64,000 bases of DNA from Pararhodobacter marinus (GTDB lineage Bacteria; Pseudomonadota; Alphaproteobacteria; Rhodobacterales; Rhodobacteraceae), in the NCBI RefSeq assembly GCF_003122215.1, contig NZ_QEYD01000007.1, positions 62,001 through 126,000 of the forward strand. Direction: 5' to 3'. The number at the start of each line of letters is the position of its first letter. Position 1 is the first letter of the stretch. The notes under the pieces were generated by a model. It saw only the letters and a program-made list of their open reading frames with translations. It did not search any database and was not told where the DNA came from. Shown here one piece after another: positions 49,295 through 58,017 of the stretch. Position numbers and translations under genes: made by a program.

Positions 49295-49693
49295 TCAGGC
49301 GTCGTCATCCGCATCGTCATTGTCATCGTCATCGTCGACATCGGCGTCCCAGAAGACATCGGGATAGGATTGGCGCGCGCGCCGGACATCGATGCGCAGC
49401 AATGCCTCGTAGCTTTTGGGATCGAACGGGTCCTCGGCGGCGACCACCTCGCGGCCGAACAGCCAGGACAGGCGCCCGGCATCGAGATTGCCGCGCTCGA
49501 ACGGGTCTTCGCCGAAATGCTCCCAGAGCGCGGCGATGAAGGCTTCGTCGGCGCGGCGGTCGGGCGCGCGCCGGTCCTTGAAGCGCTCGCGCGCGATCAG
49601 GGGCGTGGCGCCTTCCTTGACGTTGGCGCGACGGATCGTGAACTGGAAATCGGTGCCGGGCAGGCGCCCGGGAAAGCCGCGATGCTTCAGCAT
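49295..49693 (-). CDS. Uncharacterised protein with Asp-rich tail, in the pcc locus
   Basis: A 132-residue soluble protein (MLKHRGFPGRLPG at the start). The last 15 residues are almost all Asp, encoded by a GAT/GAC run that reads as a short trinucleotide repeat. The middle (DEAFIAALWEHFGEDPFERGNL) looks helical. No family recognised. It lies 55 bp upstream of pccA, in the same direction, and downstream of a small lipoprotein gene and pccB. The location suggests a role in or beside propionyl-CoA carboxylase, but that is inference. Confidence 0.65.
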   Translation of the reverse strand: MLKHRGFPGRLPGTDFQFTIRRANVKEGATPLIARERFKDRRAPDRRADEAFIAALWEHFGEDPFERGNLDAGRLSWLFGREVVAAEDPFDPKSYEALLRIDVRRARQSYPDVFWDADVDDDDDNDDADDDA

Positions 49694-49780
49694 GGGACAT
49701 CTCCCAGCGGCGCGCGGCAAGACGCGGGCGAGACCTGAAACAGCCCCGCCCGGCGCGAAATCATGGCGATGCGGAAAGGA

Positions 49781-49945
49781 TCAGCCGTATTTCGGGTCGA
49801 CGGGTTCCACGTAGATCGGCGCGGGTGCCGGCTGCGGGTCGACGGGGACGTATTCGTCCTGATGGTGGCCGGCGAAGTGGCTGCAGCCACCCAGAACCGC
49901 CAGACCGAGAACGGCGACAAGGGCGCCGATCGGGGCTTTGGACAT
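49781..49945 (-). CDS. Small lipoprotein, in the pcc locus
   Basis: A 54-residue product: signal peptide with lipobox LGGC (MSKAPIGALVAVLGLAVLGGC) and a mature part of about 34 residues rich in Pro and acidic residues. AGGAG lies before ATG 49945. No family recognised. It follows pccB by a 263-bp gap of lower GC in which I see no gene, and precedes the Asp-rich protein gene by 87 bp. Confidence 0.72.
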   Translation of the reverse strand: MSKAPIGALVAVLGLAVLGGCSHFAGHHQDEYVPVDPQPAPAPIYVEPVDPKYG

Positions 49946-50208
49946 TGATTGCTCCTGCTCTCTGCGCGATCCGGTCGCCGGGCAATCCCGATACGCCGAA
50001 TGCTCTTTATCACGCAATCCACAGCGGATGCGCTAAGGGCGAGCATATCCCAAGAGAAGGGCCAAATCCAGTTTTTGTGTTCAAACATGGGGGCTTGCAA
50101 GGCGTTCTGTGGTTTTGCCGCATCGAAGGGCGTTGCGGCAGTGTCAGGAAATCAACATCTAGCGCCCCGACGCTTGCGGGCCTCTGATGCTGGGGGAGCA
50201 CCCCGCCG

Positions 50209-51741
50209 TCACAGCGGGATGTTGTCGTGCTTCTTCCACGGATTGGACAGCTTCTTGCCGCGCAGGCTGGCAAAAGCGCGGGCCACCCGGCGCCGTGTCG
50301 AGCGCGGCTGGATCACCTCGTCGATGAAGCCCTTTTCCGCGGCGACGAACGGATTCGCGAAGCGGTCCTCGTAATCCTTTGTGCGCGCGGCGATCTTGTC
50401 CTTGTCGGCCAGCTCGCTGCGATAGAGGATCTCGACCGCGCCCTTGGCGCCCATCACCGCGATCTCGGCGGTGGGCCAGGCATAGTTGAAATCGCCGCGC
50501 AGATGCTTCGACGCCATCACGTCATAAGCGCCACCATAGGCCTTGCGGGTGATGACCGTGACCTTGGGCACCGTCGCCTCGCCATAGGCAAAGAGCAGCT
50601 TCGCGCCGTGCTTGATGACGCCGCCATATTCCTGCCCCGTCCCCGGCAGGAAGCCCGGCACGTCGACGAAGGTCAGGATCGGGATTTCGAACGCATCGCA
50701 GAAGCGCACGAAGCGCGCGGCCTTGCGCGAGCTGTCGATATCCAGGCAGCCCGCCAGCACCATCGGCTGGTTCGCGACCACGCCTACGGTCTGGCCTTCG
50801 ATCCGGACGAAGCCGGTGATGATGTTCTTCGCGAAATCCTGCTGGATCTCGTAGAAATCGCCCTCGTCCGCGACCTTGTGGATCAGTTCCTTCATGTCGT
50901 AGGGCGTGTTGGGATTGTCGGGGATCAGCGTATCGAGACTGTCCTCGACCCGGCCCGGCTCGTCGAAAAAGGGACGCACCGGGGGTTTCTCGCGGTTGTT
51001 GAGCGGCAGGAAATCGACCAGCCGGCGGACCTCGATCAGGGCTTCGACATCGTTCTCGAAGGCCCCGTCCGCGACCGAGGATTTCTTCGTATGGGTCGAG
51101 GCGCCGCCCAGTTCCTCGGCGGTGACGATCTCGTTGGTGACGGTCTTCACCACGTCGGGGCCGGTCACGAACATATAGGACGAATCGCGCACCATGAAGA
51201 TGAAGTCGGTCATCGCCGGCGAATAGACCGCCCCGCCCGCGCAGGGCCCCATGATGACGGAAATCTGCGGCACCACGCCCGAGGCCATGATGTTGCGCTG
51301 GAACACGTCGGCATAGCCCGCGAGCGAGGCCACGCCTTCCTGGATGCGGGCACCGCCCGAATCGTTCAACCCGATCACCGGCGCGCCGTTCTGGATCGCC
51401 ATGTCCATGATCTTGCAGATCTTCTGCGCATGGGTTTCCGACAGCGACCCGCCGAAGACGGTGAAGTCCTGGCTGAACACATAGACCATGCGGCCGTTGA
51501 TCGTGCCCCAGCCGGTCACCACGCCGTCGCCATAGGGGCGATCCTGCTCCATCCCGAAATCGGTGCAGCGATGGGCGACGAAGGTGTCGAATTCCTCGAA
51601 TGAGCCTTCGTCGAGCAGCAATTCCAGACGCTCGCGGGCGGTCAGCTTGCCTTTGGCATGCTGTGCATCGATGCGCCGCTGCCCGCCTCCCAGTCGTGCT
51701 TGCGCGCGGCGGGTTTCGAGTTCTTGCAGGATATCTTTCAT
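50209..51741 (-). CDS. pccB: Propionyl-CoA carboxylase beta subunit (carboxyltransferase)
   Basis: A 510-residue carboxyltransferase of the crotonase fold. Motifs include [28 protein letters not shown] (oxyanion hole region), and the second-domain [23 protein letters not shown]. It moves the carboxyl group from biotin on PccA to propionyl-CoA. ATG at 51741 starts [15 protein letters not shown]. The TTTGCAAA boxes upstream fit control by the PccR protein encoded at 53265. Confidence 0.95.
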   Translation of the reverse strand: MKDILQELETRRAQARLGGGQRRIDAQHAKGKLTARERLELLLDEGSFEEFDTFVAHRCTDFGMEQDRPYGDGVVTGWGTINGRMVYVFSQDFTVFGGSLSETHAQKICKIMDMAIQNGAPVIGLNDSGGARIQEGVASLAGYADVFQRNIMASGVVPQISVIMGPCAGGAVYSPAMTDFIFMVRDSSYMFVTGPDVVKTVTNEIVTAEELGGASTHTKKSSVADGAFENDVEALIEVRRLVDFLPLNNREKPPVRPFFDEPGRVEDSLDTLIPDNPNTPYDMKELIHKVADEGDFYEIQQDFAKNIITGFVRIEGQTVGVVANQPMVLAGCLDIDSSRKAARFVRFCDAFEIPILTFVDVPGFLPGTGQEYGGVIKHGAKLLFAYGEATVPKVTVITRKAYGGAYDVMASKHLRGDFNYAWPTAEIAVMGAKGAVEILYRSELADKDKIAARTKDYEDRFANPFVAAEKGFIDEVIQPRSTRRRVARAFASLRGKKLSNPWKKHDNIPL

Positions 51742-51809
51742 CGGCGCCTCCTCGGATCTGGCGGCAATCTACGGCTGCAGGCGCAGCAAAGAAAGCAAAA
51801 ACGAGAAAA

Positions 51810-51829
51810 TTTGCAAAGCTATTGCCAAG
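51810..51829. promoter_or_regulatory. PccR-type operator upstream of pccB
   Basis: TTTGCAAA (51810-51817), a 4-bp spacer GCTA and TTGCCAAG (51822-51829). This is close to the motif I recall for PccR in Rhodobacter sphaeroides (TTTGCAAA-N4-TTTGCAAA). The second half is imperfect. It is 69 bp upstream of the pccB ATG on the minus strand. Confidence 0.7.
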
Positions 51830-51842
51830 GTCACGCTGCGAA

Positions 51843-51856
51843 TTGCGAATTCGCAA
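51843..51856. promoter_or_regulatory. Palindrome TTGCGAATTCGCAA in the pccB-MFS gap
   Basis: A perfect 14-bp palindrome, 105 bp before the MFS start and 102 bp before pccB on the other strand. It resembles TTTGCAAA with inserted bases and may be a second regulator site for the divergent gene pair. Confidence 0.45.
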
Positions 51857-51960
51857 ATTCACGCTTCCTGCCGGGGGTTTCCGCCCGTTGGCGGGGGCAG
51901 AGGCACGAAAGCGCACCGGGCTATCTGGACACTCTCTGCGCGCAACTCTACACTTGTAAA

Positions 51961-53172
51961 ATGAATGGTATGACACCCCGGTTTCTGGACCGTAAAACCC
52001 CCCCGCATCTGGCCACGCTGATCCTGATTTCCGGGGTCTCGGCGCTGTCGATGAACGTGTTCCTGCCCTCGCTGCCGAACATGTCCGAGTATTTCAACGC
52101 CGATTATCGCGTGATGCAATTGTCGGTCTCGGTCTATCTGGGTTTCAGCGCGCTGCTGCAGATCCTGATCGGCCCGCTGTCGGACCGCTTCGGCCGTCGC
52201 AATATCCTCTTGGGATCGCTGGCGATTTTCGTCATTGCCTCGATCGGAACGCTGGTTGCGCCCAATGCCACGACGTTCCTGATCTTCCGCATGTTGCAGG
52301 CCTCGGTCGCGACCGGCATGGCGCTGAGCCGGGCGATCGTGCGCGACATGGTGGACGAGGAACGTGCGGCCTCGATGATCGCCTATGTCACGCTGGGCAT
52401 GTCGATCGTGCCGATGATCGGCCCGGTGATCGGCGGCGCCCTGGACGAGGTCTTCGGCTGGAAGGCCAGTTTCGCGCTGCTGACGATCCTGGGCATCGCC
52501 GTTCTGTGGCTGGTCTATACCGATCTGGGCGAAACAATGGAGCGCAAGCCCACGAGCTTCCGCGCGCAGATCGCCGATTATCCCGAATTGCTGACCTCGC
52601 CGCGGTTCTGGGGCTATGTCCTGTCCACCGCCTTCGCGTCGGGCGTGTTCTTCGCGTATCTGGGCGGCGCGCCCTTCGTGGGAACGGTGTTGTACGGGCT
52701 GGAGCCCAGCGAACTGGGCCTGTTCTTCAGCGCGGCGGGGCTGGGCTACGGGCTGGGCAATTACCTGTCGGGCCGGTTCTCGATGCGGGCCGGCGTGAAC
52801 CGGATGATCATCTACGGCAACGTCATGATGGGCTTCGGGATGGTGCTGCAAATCCTGGCCGTCGCAACCGGCATCGGCGGGGCGGTCGGGTTCTTCTCGC
52901 CCTTCCTGGTGATCGGCATCGGCAACGGGCTGATCCTGCCCAATTCCAATGCCGGGATGCTGTCGGTGCGGCCCGCGCTGGCAGGGACGGCGGCGGGCCT
53001 GGGCGGGGCCTTCATGATCGGCGGCGGGGCGCTTCTGTCGGCGCTGGCCGGCGCCTGGCTGACCGAGGAAACGGGCGCCTGGCCGCTCATTGCGATCATG
53101 ACCGCCTCGACGCTGGGATCCTTCCTGTCGATCCTGCTGGTGATCCGGCGGGCGAAGCAGCTGGGCCTGTAG
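51961..53172 (+). CDS. MFS transporter, Bcr/CflA family (drug resistance type)
   Basis: A 403-residue protein with 12 membrane helices and the DHA1 motif GPLSDRFGRRNILLGS between helices 2 and 3. It exports toxic compounds or metabolites. Two in-frame ATGs (51961, 51970) exist with no good Shine-Dalgarno for either. It sits between pccB (divergent) and pccR (same strand), so it might move an organic acid of the propionate pathway, though the family match points to drug efflux. Confidence 0.85.
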   Translation: MNGMTPRFLDRKTPPHLATLILISGVSALSMNVFLPSLPNMSEYFNADYRVMQLSVSVYLGFSALLQILIGPLSDRFGRRNILLGSLAIFVIASIGTLVAPNATTFLIFRMLQASVATGMALSRAIVRDMVDEERAASMIAYVTLGMSIVPMIGPVIGGALDEVFGWKASFALLTILGIAVLWLVYTDLGETMERKPTSFRAQIADYPELLTSPRFWGYVLSTAFASGVFFAYLGGAPFVGTVLYGLEPSELGLFFSAAGLGYGLGNYLSGRFSMRAGVNRMIIYGNVMMGFGMVLQILAVATGIGGAVGFFSPFLVIGIGNGLILPNSNAGMLSVRPALAGTAAGLGGAFMIGGGALLSALAGAWLTEETGAWPLIAIMTASTLGSFLSILLVIRRAKQLGL

Positions 53173-53190
53173 GCCCCAGGGCGGGGCGAT

Positions 53191-53205
53191 CCAAGGAACC
53201 CTTGG
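53191..53205. repeat. Inverted repeat CCAAGG-AAC-CCTTGG
   Basis: A perfect 6-bp inverted repeat just after the MFS stop and 10 bp before the first TTTGCAAA box of the pccR promoter. GCCAAGG also occurs in the pccB operator (51824-51830). It may belong to the same regulatory unit or be a weak terminator. Confidence 0.35.
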
Positions 53206-53214
53206 CAGCGAGAG

Positions 53215-53243
53215 TTTGCAAAGCTAGTCTTCGGACTTGCAAA
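53215..53243. promoter_or_regulatory. PccR-type boxes upstream of pccR
   Basis: TTTGCAAA (53215-53222) and CTTGCAAA (53236-53243), 21 bp apart start to start. The first is followed by GCTA exactly as in the pccB operator, so TTTGCAAAGCTA is shared. Position 22 bp before the pccR ATG suggests autoregulation. Confidence 0.65.
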
Positions 53244-53264
53244 CCCTTCCTGCGAGGCGGAATC

Positions 53265-54671
53265 ATGGCGGTCCAGAAACTCTATGCCGGGGCGAAGCTG
53301 CGGGAGATCCGCGTGCGGATGGAGCTGACGCAGAAGGAATTCGCGGCCCGGCTCGGCGTGTCGCTGCCCTATCTCAACCAGATGGAGAACAACAACCGCC
53401 CGGTTTCGACCGCCGTGGTGCTGGCGCTGGCGCGGGAATTCGGCACCGATGTCACCGAATTGTCGACTGGCGACAGCGAGCGCATGGTCACCGATCTGCG
53501 CGAGGCTCTGGCCGATCCGGTCTTTCCCGCCCCCGCCCCCAGCGCGGCGGACCTGCGGTTGGTCGCATCGAACGCGCCGGGCGTGGCGCGCGCGCTTCTG
53601 GCGCTGCACCGTGCTTACCGGCAGACGCATGAGCGGCTCGCCTCGCTGGACGAGGCTCTGGGGCGCGAGGACCGCGTTCTCCGGGCCTCGCCCTGGGAGG
53701 AGGTGCGCGACTTCTTCCATTATTGCGACAATTACCTCGACGCGGTGGATCGCGCGGCCGAGCATTTCGCCAGCGGTCCCGACACGCTGGACACGAAGAT
53801 CGCCCGCCTGCTCGAGCGGCGCGGCGTGGTGATGCAGGCGACCGACGCGCCGGTCTTGCGCAGCTATGATCCGCAGCGCCGGATCCTGAAACTGTCGGAC
53901 AAGGCCAGCAGCGCCACGCGGCGCTTCCAGATGCTGCACCAGCTGGCGCTGCTGACGCAGAACGACCTGCTGGAGGCGACGCTGGATCTGGCCCGGTTCC
54001 AGTCCGACGAGGCGCGCAGCATCGCCAAGATCGGGCTGGCCAATTACTTTGCCGGTGCCGCGCTGTTGCCCTATCGCGCCTTTCTCTCTGCGGCGCAGGA
54101 AAGCCGTCACGACCTGGAAATCCTCGCCGACCGTTTCGGCGCCTCGATCGAACAGGTGGCGCACCGGCTTTCGACCCTGCAGCGTCCGGGCGCCAAAGGC
54201 GTGCCCTTCTGGTTCGTGCGGGTGGACCAGGCGGGCACGATCACCAAGCGGCACTCGGCCACGCGGCTGCAATTCGCGCGCTATGGCGGCGCTTGCCCGT
54301 TGTGGAACGTGCACCGCGCCTTCGAGACGCCGGGCCGGTTCCTGCGCCAGCTGGCCGAGACGCCCGACGGCGTGCGGTATTTTTCGCTGGCGCGCGATGT
54401 GTCGAAACCCGGCGGCTCGTTCCGGGCGCCGGTGCGTCGCTATGCGATCGGGCTGGGCTGCGAGATCCGCCATGCCGAGGCGCTGACCTATGCCGACGAC
54501 ATGGACCTGACCAATCCGCAGGCTTTCGAGCCGATCGGCATTTCCTGCCGGATCTGCGCGCGGCCAGATTGTCACCAGCGCTCGGTTCCGCCGCTGGAAC
54601 AGGAGCTGCGTGTCGATCACGACACGCGCGGCATCCTGCCTTACGGAATCGCCGGCCCTTCGCTGAGCTGA
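53265..54671 (+). CDS. pccR: Short-chain fatty acyl-CoA regulator, PccR/ScfR (MccR) type XRE regulator
   Basis: A 468-residue regulator: an N-terminal XRE helix-turn-helix (residues about 8-62; KLREIRVRMELTQKEFAARLGVSLPYLNQMEN), a central acyl-CoA-sensing region, and a C-terminal DUF2083-like end with the conserved GISCRICARPDCHQR Cys cluster. R. sphaeroides PccR activates pccB on propionyl-CoA and represses itself. The neighbouring pcc genes and TTTGCAAA boxes support the assignment. ATG at 53265; a longer open frame begins inside the MFS gene and is not used. Confidence 0.9.
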   Translation: MAVQKLYAGAKLREIRVRMELTQKEFAARLGVSLPYLNQMENNNRPVSTAVVLALAREFGTDVTELSTGDSERMVTDLREALADPVFPAPAPSAADLRLVASNAPGVARALLALHRAYRQTHERLASLDEALGREDRVLRASPWEEVRDFFHYCDNYLDAVDRAAEHFASGPDTLDTKIARLLERRGVVMQATDAPVLRSYDPQRRILKLSDKASSATRRFQMLHQLALLTQNDLLEATLDLARFQSDEARSIAKIGLANYFAGAALLPYRAFLSAAQESRHDLEILADRFGASIEQVAHRLSTLQRPGAKGVPFWFVRVDQAGTITKRHSATRLQFARYGGACPLWNVHRAFETPGRFLRQLAETPDGVRYFSLARDVSKPGGSFRAPVRRYAIGLGCEIRHAEALTYADDMDLTNPQAFEPIGISCRICARPDCHQRSVPPLEQELRVDHDTRGILPYGIAGPSLS

Positions 54672-54686
54672 GACCCGGAACGAAAC

Positions 54687-54714
54687 AGGCCGCCCCGGAC
54701 AGAGGCGGCCTTGG
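54687..54714 (+). terminator. Hairpin after pccR
   Basis: AGGCCGCC (54687-54694) with GGCGGCCT (54704-54711) and a 9-nt loop, followed by only TTGGG. Weak U tract. Confidence 0.5.
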
Positions 54715-54737
54715 GTGTCTCAACCCTTGTAGACTTG

Positions 54738-54980
54738 TCAGACGGCTGCGCGCAGCATCGCGGCGATTTCGTCCTTCAGGGCGAGCCGCTTCTTGCGAAG
54801 CTCGGTTTCGTGGTCGTCCGACATCGGTTCGACCTGGGTCTCGGCGCGGTGAATCTGGTCGTTCACCCGCTGATACTCTTCGGCGATCTTCGCGAAATGC
54901 GCGTCGCTGCCCTTGAGCGCCTGAATCTTGTCGGCATCGGCGGGAAACTCCTCGGCCAGTCCGTGGGGCGTGTTCGACAT
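54738..54980 (-). CDS. YdcH family protein (DUF465)
   Basis: An 80-residue helical-hairpin protein. FPADADKIQALKGSDAHFAKIAEEYQRVNDQIHRAE and the DHETELRKKRLALKDEIAAMLR segment are typical of DUF465. Function unknown; members are small coiled-coil cytosolic proteins. It stands in convergent orientation to pccR. Confidence 0.9.
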   Translation of the reverse strand: MSNTPHGLAEEFPADADKIQALKGSDAHFAKIAEEYQRVNDQIHRAETQVEPMSDDHETELRKKRLALKDEIAAMLRAAV

Positions 54981-55045
54981 CGTGCTCTCCGTCTTGCTGT
55001 CCCCAACAGATTAGCGCGCACGATTCCTGCCGCCTTTGATCTGGA

Positions 55046-55606
55046 TCACAAGCTGAGTGCGTGATGCAGGATTACCGGCACGACGATCTCTTCCTCGTCT
55101 TCCAGATGCCGGTCGAGAAAGGTCTCGAACGGTGTCAGCGCCTCGTCCAGTCGCGCCGCCGTCTCGCGCGGGGGTTCGTTCCTGCTGATCGCCTGCAGCA
55201 CGGCATTGGTGCTGTCGGCCAGCCCGCGGATATGCGCGTCCAGCAGGTGGTGATCGGCGTCAAGCAGGTCGAATCCACGCTCCAGCCGCGGCTCTGCGCG
55301 GGCCAGCATCGGAAAATAATGATGATCCTCGATCTGGTGATGGCCGTGGAGATCGTTGAGCAGGCCACCGGCAATCTGGATCAGCGCGCGGGGATCGGGT
55401 TCGGCGTCACGCTCGACAATCGCACGCGCCCGGGACTGCAGCATCGGCAGCATCTGCCGGAAGGCCAGATGCCGCTCCAGCCAGAACCGTGTGAGCCCGT
55501 CGAAATTGGGGTGCCCCTGCCAGCTTTCGCGCGGGTAATCGGCCACCAGAACGCGCAGCGCATCGGGCAGCGCCGCGCGGTGTTCGAGGTCTTCGAAATC
55601 GCTCAC
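55046..55606 (-). CDS. Hemerythrin HHE domain protein
   Basis: A 186-residue four-helix protein with the di-iron histidine and acid set: H-(FWLERHLAFRQ), HHQIEDHHYF, DADHHLLDAH and RHLEDEEEIV. Proteins of this type bind O2 or NO or store iron. Close relatives in alphaproteobacteria are annotated only as hemerythrin-domain proteins. It ends 66 bp from YdcH and both run in the same direction. Confidence 0.88.
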   Translation of the reverse strand: MSDFEDLEHRAALPDALRVLVADYPRESWQGHPNFDGLTRFWLERHLAFRQMLPMLQSRARAIVERDAEPDPRALIQIAGGLLNDLHGHHQIEDHHYFPMLARAEPRLERGFDLLDADHHLLDAHIRGLADSTNAVLQAISRNEPPRETAARLDEALTPFETFLDRHLEDEEEIVVPVILHHALSL

Positions 55607-55627
55607 TTCGTTCCTTTCCGGACGCTT

Positions 55628-56302
55628 TCAGCGCCGCGCCGGGCGCCAGCCGGCAGCCCGGGCCTGTTCCTCGGTGCAAAACCAGCGCTCGCCGCGCGTG
55701 GTGTCGATTCTTGTGCGCGCGTAATCGCGCTGCCCGGGCAGATGATAGATCTGCCCGCTGGACGAGATATTCCCCTTGATCGCGCAATCCACCCGGGGCG
55801 GCGTTTCCGGCGCCCCGTCCGCCTGCCCGCCCGTGCGCCGTGTGGCGCGATAATCGGCAGGACGGGTGACATAGCGGCCGCCATGCTGCCAGACCCCGCG
55901 CCCGGCACTATGCGCCGCGCGTTCATCGCGGATATAGGCGCGGGAATAGCGGCGATAGGCCAGCGCGGCCCCGTCGCGGACCATTTCCGCTCCCAGATCG
56001 CCCTGCCCTGCCCGGCATCGCGCGACGAGCCGGTCATATCGGTCCTGAACATCGCCGGCGCAGATGACCTCGCGCCCGGCGATCAGGGCAACCATGCGGT
56101 CCCGCGACCATGCCCCGCAGGCCCAGTCTTCGCCCGGCCCTTCGCAGCGCTGGTCGAGTTCGGGGGCGTCGATGCCTTCGATCCGCACGGTCGTGCCGGC
56201 GACATCCAGCGTGTCGCCGTCGATGACCCGCGCAGCGCCCCGCACATCCGCCTGCGCAGTGCCGGCGAGAATGAGGACGAAAAGTGAACAAATCCTTAAC
56301 AT
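55628..56302 (-). CDS. Thermonuclease-family (SNase-like) secreted protein
   Basis: A 224-residue protein with a signal peptide (MLRICSLFVLILAGTAQA), an SNase-like domain (RVIDGDTLDV, RIEGIDAPELDQRC, YDRLVARCRAG) and a C-terminal sunset-like domain (AIKGNISSSGQIYHLPGQRDYARTR, RWFCTEEQARAAGW). Both Asp/Arg catalytic motifs of the SNase fold are present in part, so nuclease activity is plausible. It may act in the periplasm or be released. Confidence 0.87.
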   Translation of the reverse strand: MLRICSLFVLILAGTAQADVRGAARVIDGDTLDVAGTTVRIEGIDAPELDQRCEGPGEDWACGAWSRDRMVALIAGREVICAGDVQDRYDRLVARCRAGQGDLGAEMVRDGAALAYRRYSRAYIRDERAAHSAGRGVWQHGGRYVTRPADYRATRRTGGQADGAPETPPRVDCAIKGNISSSGQIYHLPGQRDYARTRIDTTRGERWFCTEEQARAAGWRPARR

Positions 56303-56356
56303 GCCCCGGATGTAGCCGCAGCCGGAAGGCGGGGCAAGGAAAGGATTTGTTAACGC

Positions 56357-58009
56357 TTAACGCTGGGCGGTGGCCCAGTCCGGATTGATCCAGGGCTCAA
56401 GATTTGACGCCGGAAGCGGGTCTTTGCCCAAGATATGGTCGGCCATCTTCTCGCCCGTCATGATCGACGGGCCGTTCAGGTTCCCGTTCGTGATGCGCGG
56501 AAAGACCGAGCTGTCGGCCACGCGCAGCCCTTCGACGCCGATCACCCGGCCCTGTCCGTCGACCACGGCGTCAGGGTCGTCGCGCCGTCCCATCCGGGCG
56601 GTGCCGCAGGGGTGATAGGCCGATTCGGCATGTTCCCGGATGAAGGCGTCGAGCTCGTCATCCGACTGCACCGCGGCACCCGGCTGGATCTCGTGCTTGA
56701 CGAATTTTGCCATCGCGGGCTGGGCGATGATCTCGCGCGTCAGACGGATCGCGGTGCGGAACTCGGTCCAGTCGTCGGGATGGCTCATGTAGTTGAAGCG
56801 GATCACCGGGTTGTCGGCGGGATCGGTCGAGCGCAGCCGCACCGTGCCGCGCGATTTCGAGCGCATCGGCCCGACATGGGTCTGGAAACCATGCCCCTCG
56901 GCCACTGCCTGCCCGTCATAGCGCACCGCGATGGGCAGGAAATGGTACTGGATATCGGGATAGTCGATCCCCGCCGCCGAACGGATGAAGCCGCAGCTTT
57001 CGAACTGGTTCGACGCGCCCGGCCCGGTCTTGGACAACAGCCATTTGGCGCCGACATAGGCCTTGCCCCAGAGGTTCCAGTAGCGAAACAGGCTGATCGG
57101 GTCGATCGTGGCGAATTGGAGGTACAGCTCCAGATGGTCCTGCAGGTTCGATCCGACGCCGGGGCGGTCGGCGATGACCTTGATCCCGTGTTCGCGCAGG
57201 TGCTGCGCGGGGCCGATGCCCGACAGCATCAGGATCTTCGGCGTGTTGAGCGACGACGCCGCCAGCACCACCTCACGCCCCGCGGTCAGGATGCGCCCGT
57301 CGCTCATCACCACGCCGGTGGCGCGACCGTCCTCGATATGCACCCGCGCGGCCAGACCACGCTCGATGCGCACGCGCCCGGTGCGGATCGCGGGTTTCAG
57401 ATAGGCCTTGGCAGCAGACCAGCGCTGGCCGTTCCAGATCGTCGCCTCCATGGCGCCGAAGCCTTCCTGCTGCTGGCCATTGTAGTCGCGCGTGACGGGG
57501 TAGCCCGCCTGCTGGCCTGCCTCGATGAAGGCATTGAAAAGCGGGTTCTCGCGTGCGCCCCGGCTGACATGCAGCGGGCCGTCATGCCCGCGCCAATCCT
57601 CGCCGCCGCCGGCATCGGACCCGCCATGCCAGCTTTCCATGCGCTTGAAATAGGGCAGGACGTCAGAGAATCCCCAGCCCTCGGCGCCCTGCTCTTCCCA
57701 ATGGTCGTAATCCTTGGCGTGGCCACGCACATAGACCATGCCGTTGATCGAGGACGAGCCGCCGATCACCTTGCCGCGCGGGGTGACGAGGCGCCGCCCG
57801 CCCAGCCCCGGCTCGGGTTCCGAGGACATGCCCCAGTCGTAGCGCTTCATGTTCATCGGATAGGACAGCGCGCCGGGCATGTTGATGAACGGCCCCGCAT
57901 CCGACCCGCCATATTCGATCACCACGACCGAATGCCCGGCCTCGGCCAGCCGGTAGGCCACGGCCGACCCGCCCGAGCCTGCCCCCACGATGATGTAATC
58001 GGCATTCAT
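56357..58009 (-). CDS. betA: Choline dehydrogenase (GMC oxidoreductase)
   Basis: A 550-residue FAD enzyme of the GMC family: [23 protein letters not shown] at the N-terminus, [20 protein letters not shown], and the C-terminal [10 protein letters not shown] with catalytic His. It oxidises choline to betaine aldehyde at the membrane. GAGG lies 8 nt before ATG 58009. It is the third gene of betI-betB-betA. Confidence 0.95.
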   Translation of the reverse strand: MNADYIIVGAGSGGSAVAYRLAEAGHSVVVIEYGGSDAGPFINMPGALSYPMNMKRYDWGMSSEPEPGLGGRRLVTPRGKVIGGSSSINGMVYVRGHAKDYDHWEEQGAEGWGFSDVLPYFKRMESWHGGSDAGGGEDWRGHDGPLHVSRGARENPLFNAFIEAGQQAGYPVTRDYNGQQQEGFGAMEATIWNGQRWSAAKAYLKPAIRTGRVRIERGLAARVHIEDGRATGVVMSDGRILTAGREVVLAASSLNTPKILMLSGIGPAQHLREHGIKVIADRPGVGSNLQDHLELYLQFATIDPISLFRYWNLWGKAYVGAKWLLSKTGPGASNQFESCGFIRSAAGIDYPDIQYHFLPIAVRYDGQAVAEGHGFQTHVGPMRSKSRGTVRLRSTDPADNPVIRFNYMSHPDDWTEFRTAIRLTREIIAQPAMAKFVKHEIQPGAAVQSDDELDAFIREHAESAYHPCGTARMGRRDDPDAVVDGQGRVIGVEGLRVADSSVFPRITNGNLNGPSIMTGEKMADHILGKDPLPASNLEPWINPDWATAQR

Positions 58010-58017
58010 GGCGGGCC

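Noticed and set aside
49946-50208. Possible extra small gene or remnant in the lower-GC gap between pccB and the lipoprotein gene
   Set aside because: Short frames exist on both strands but have no start signal or coding bias. It is more likely a promoter or leader region.
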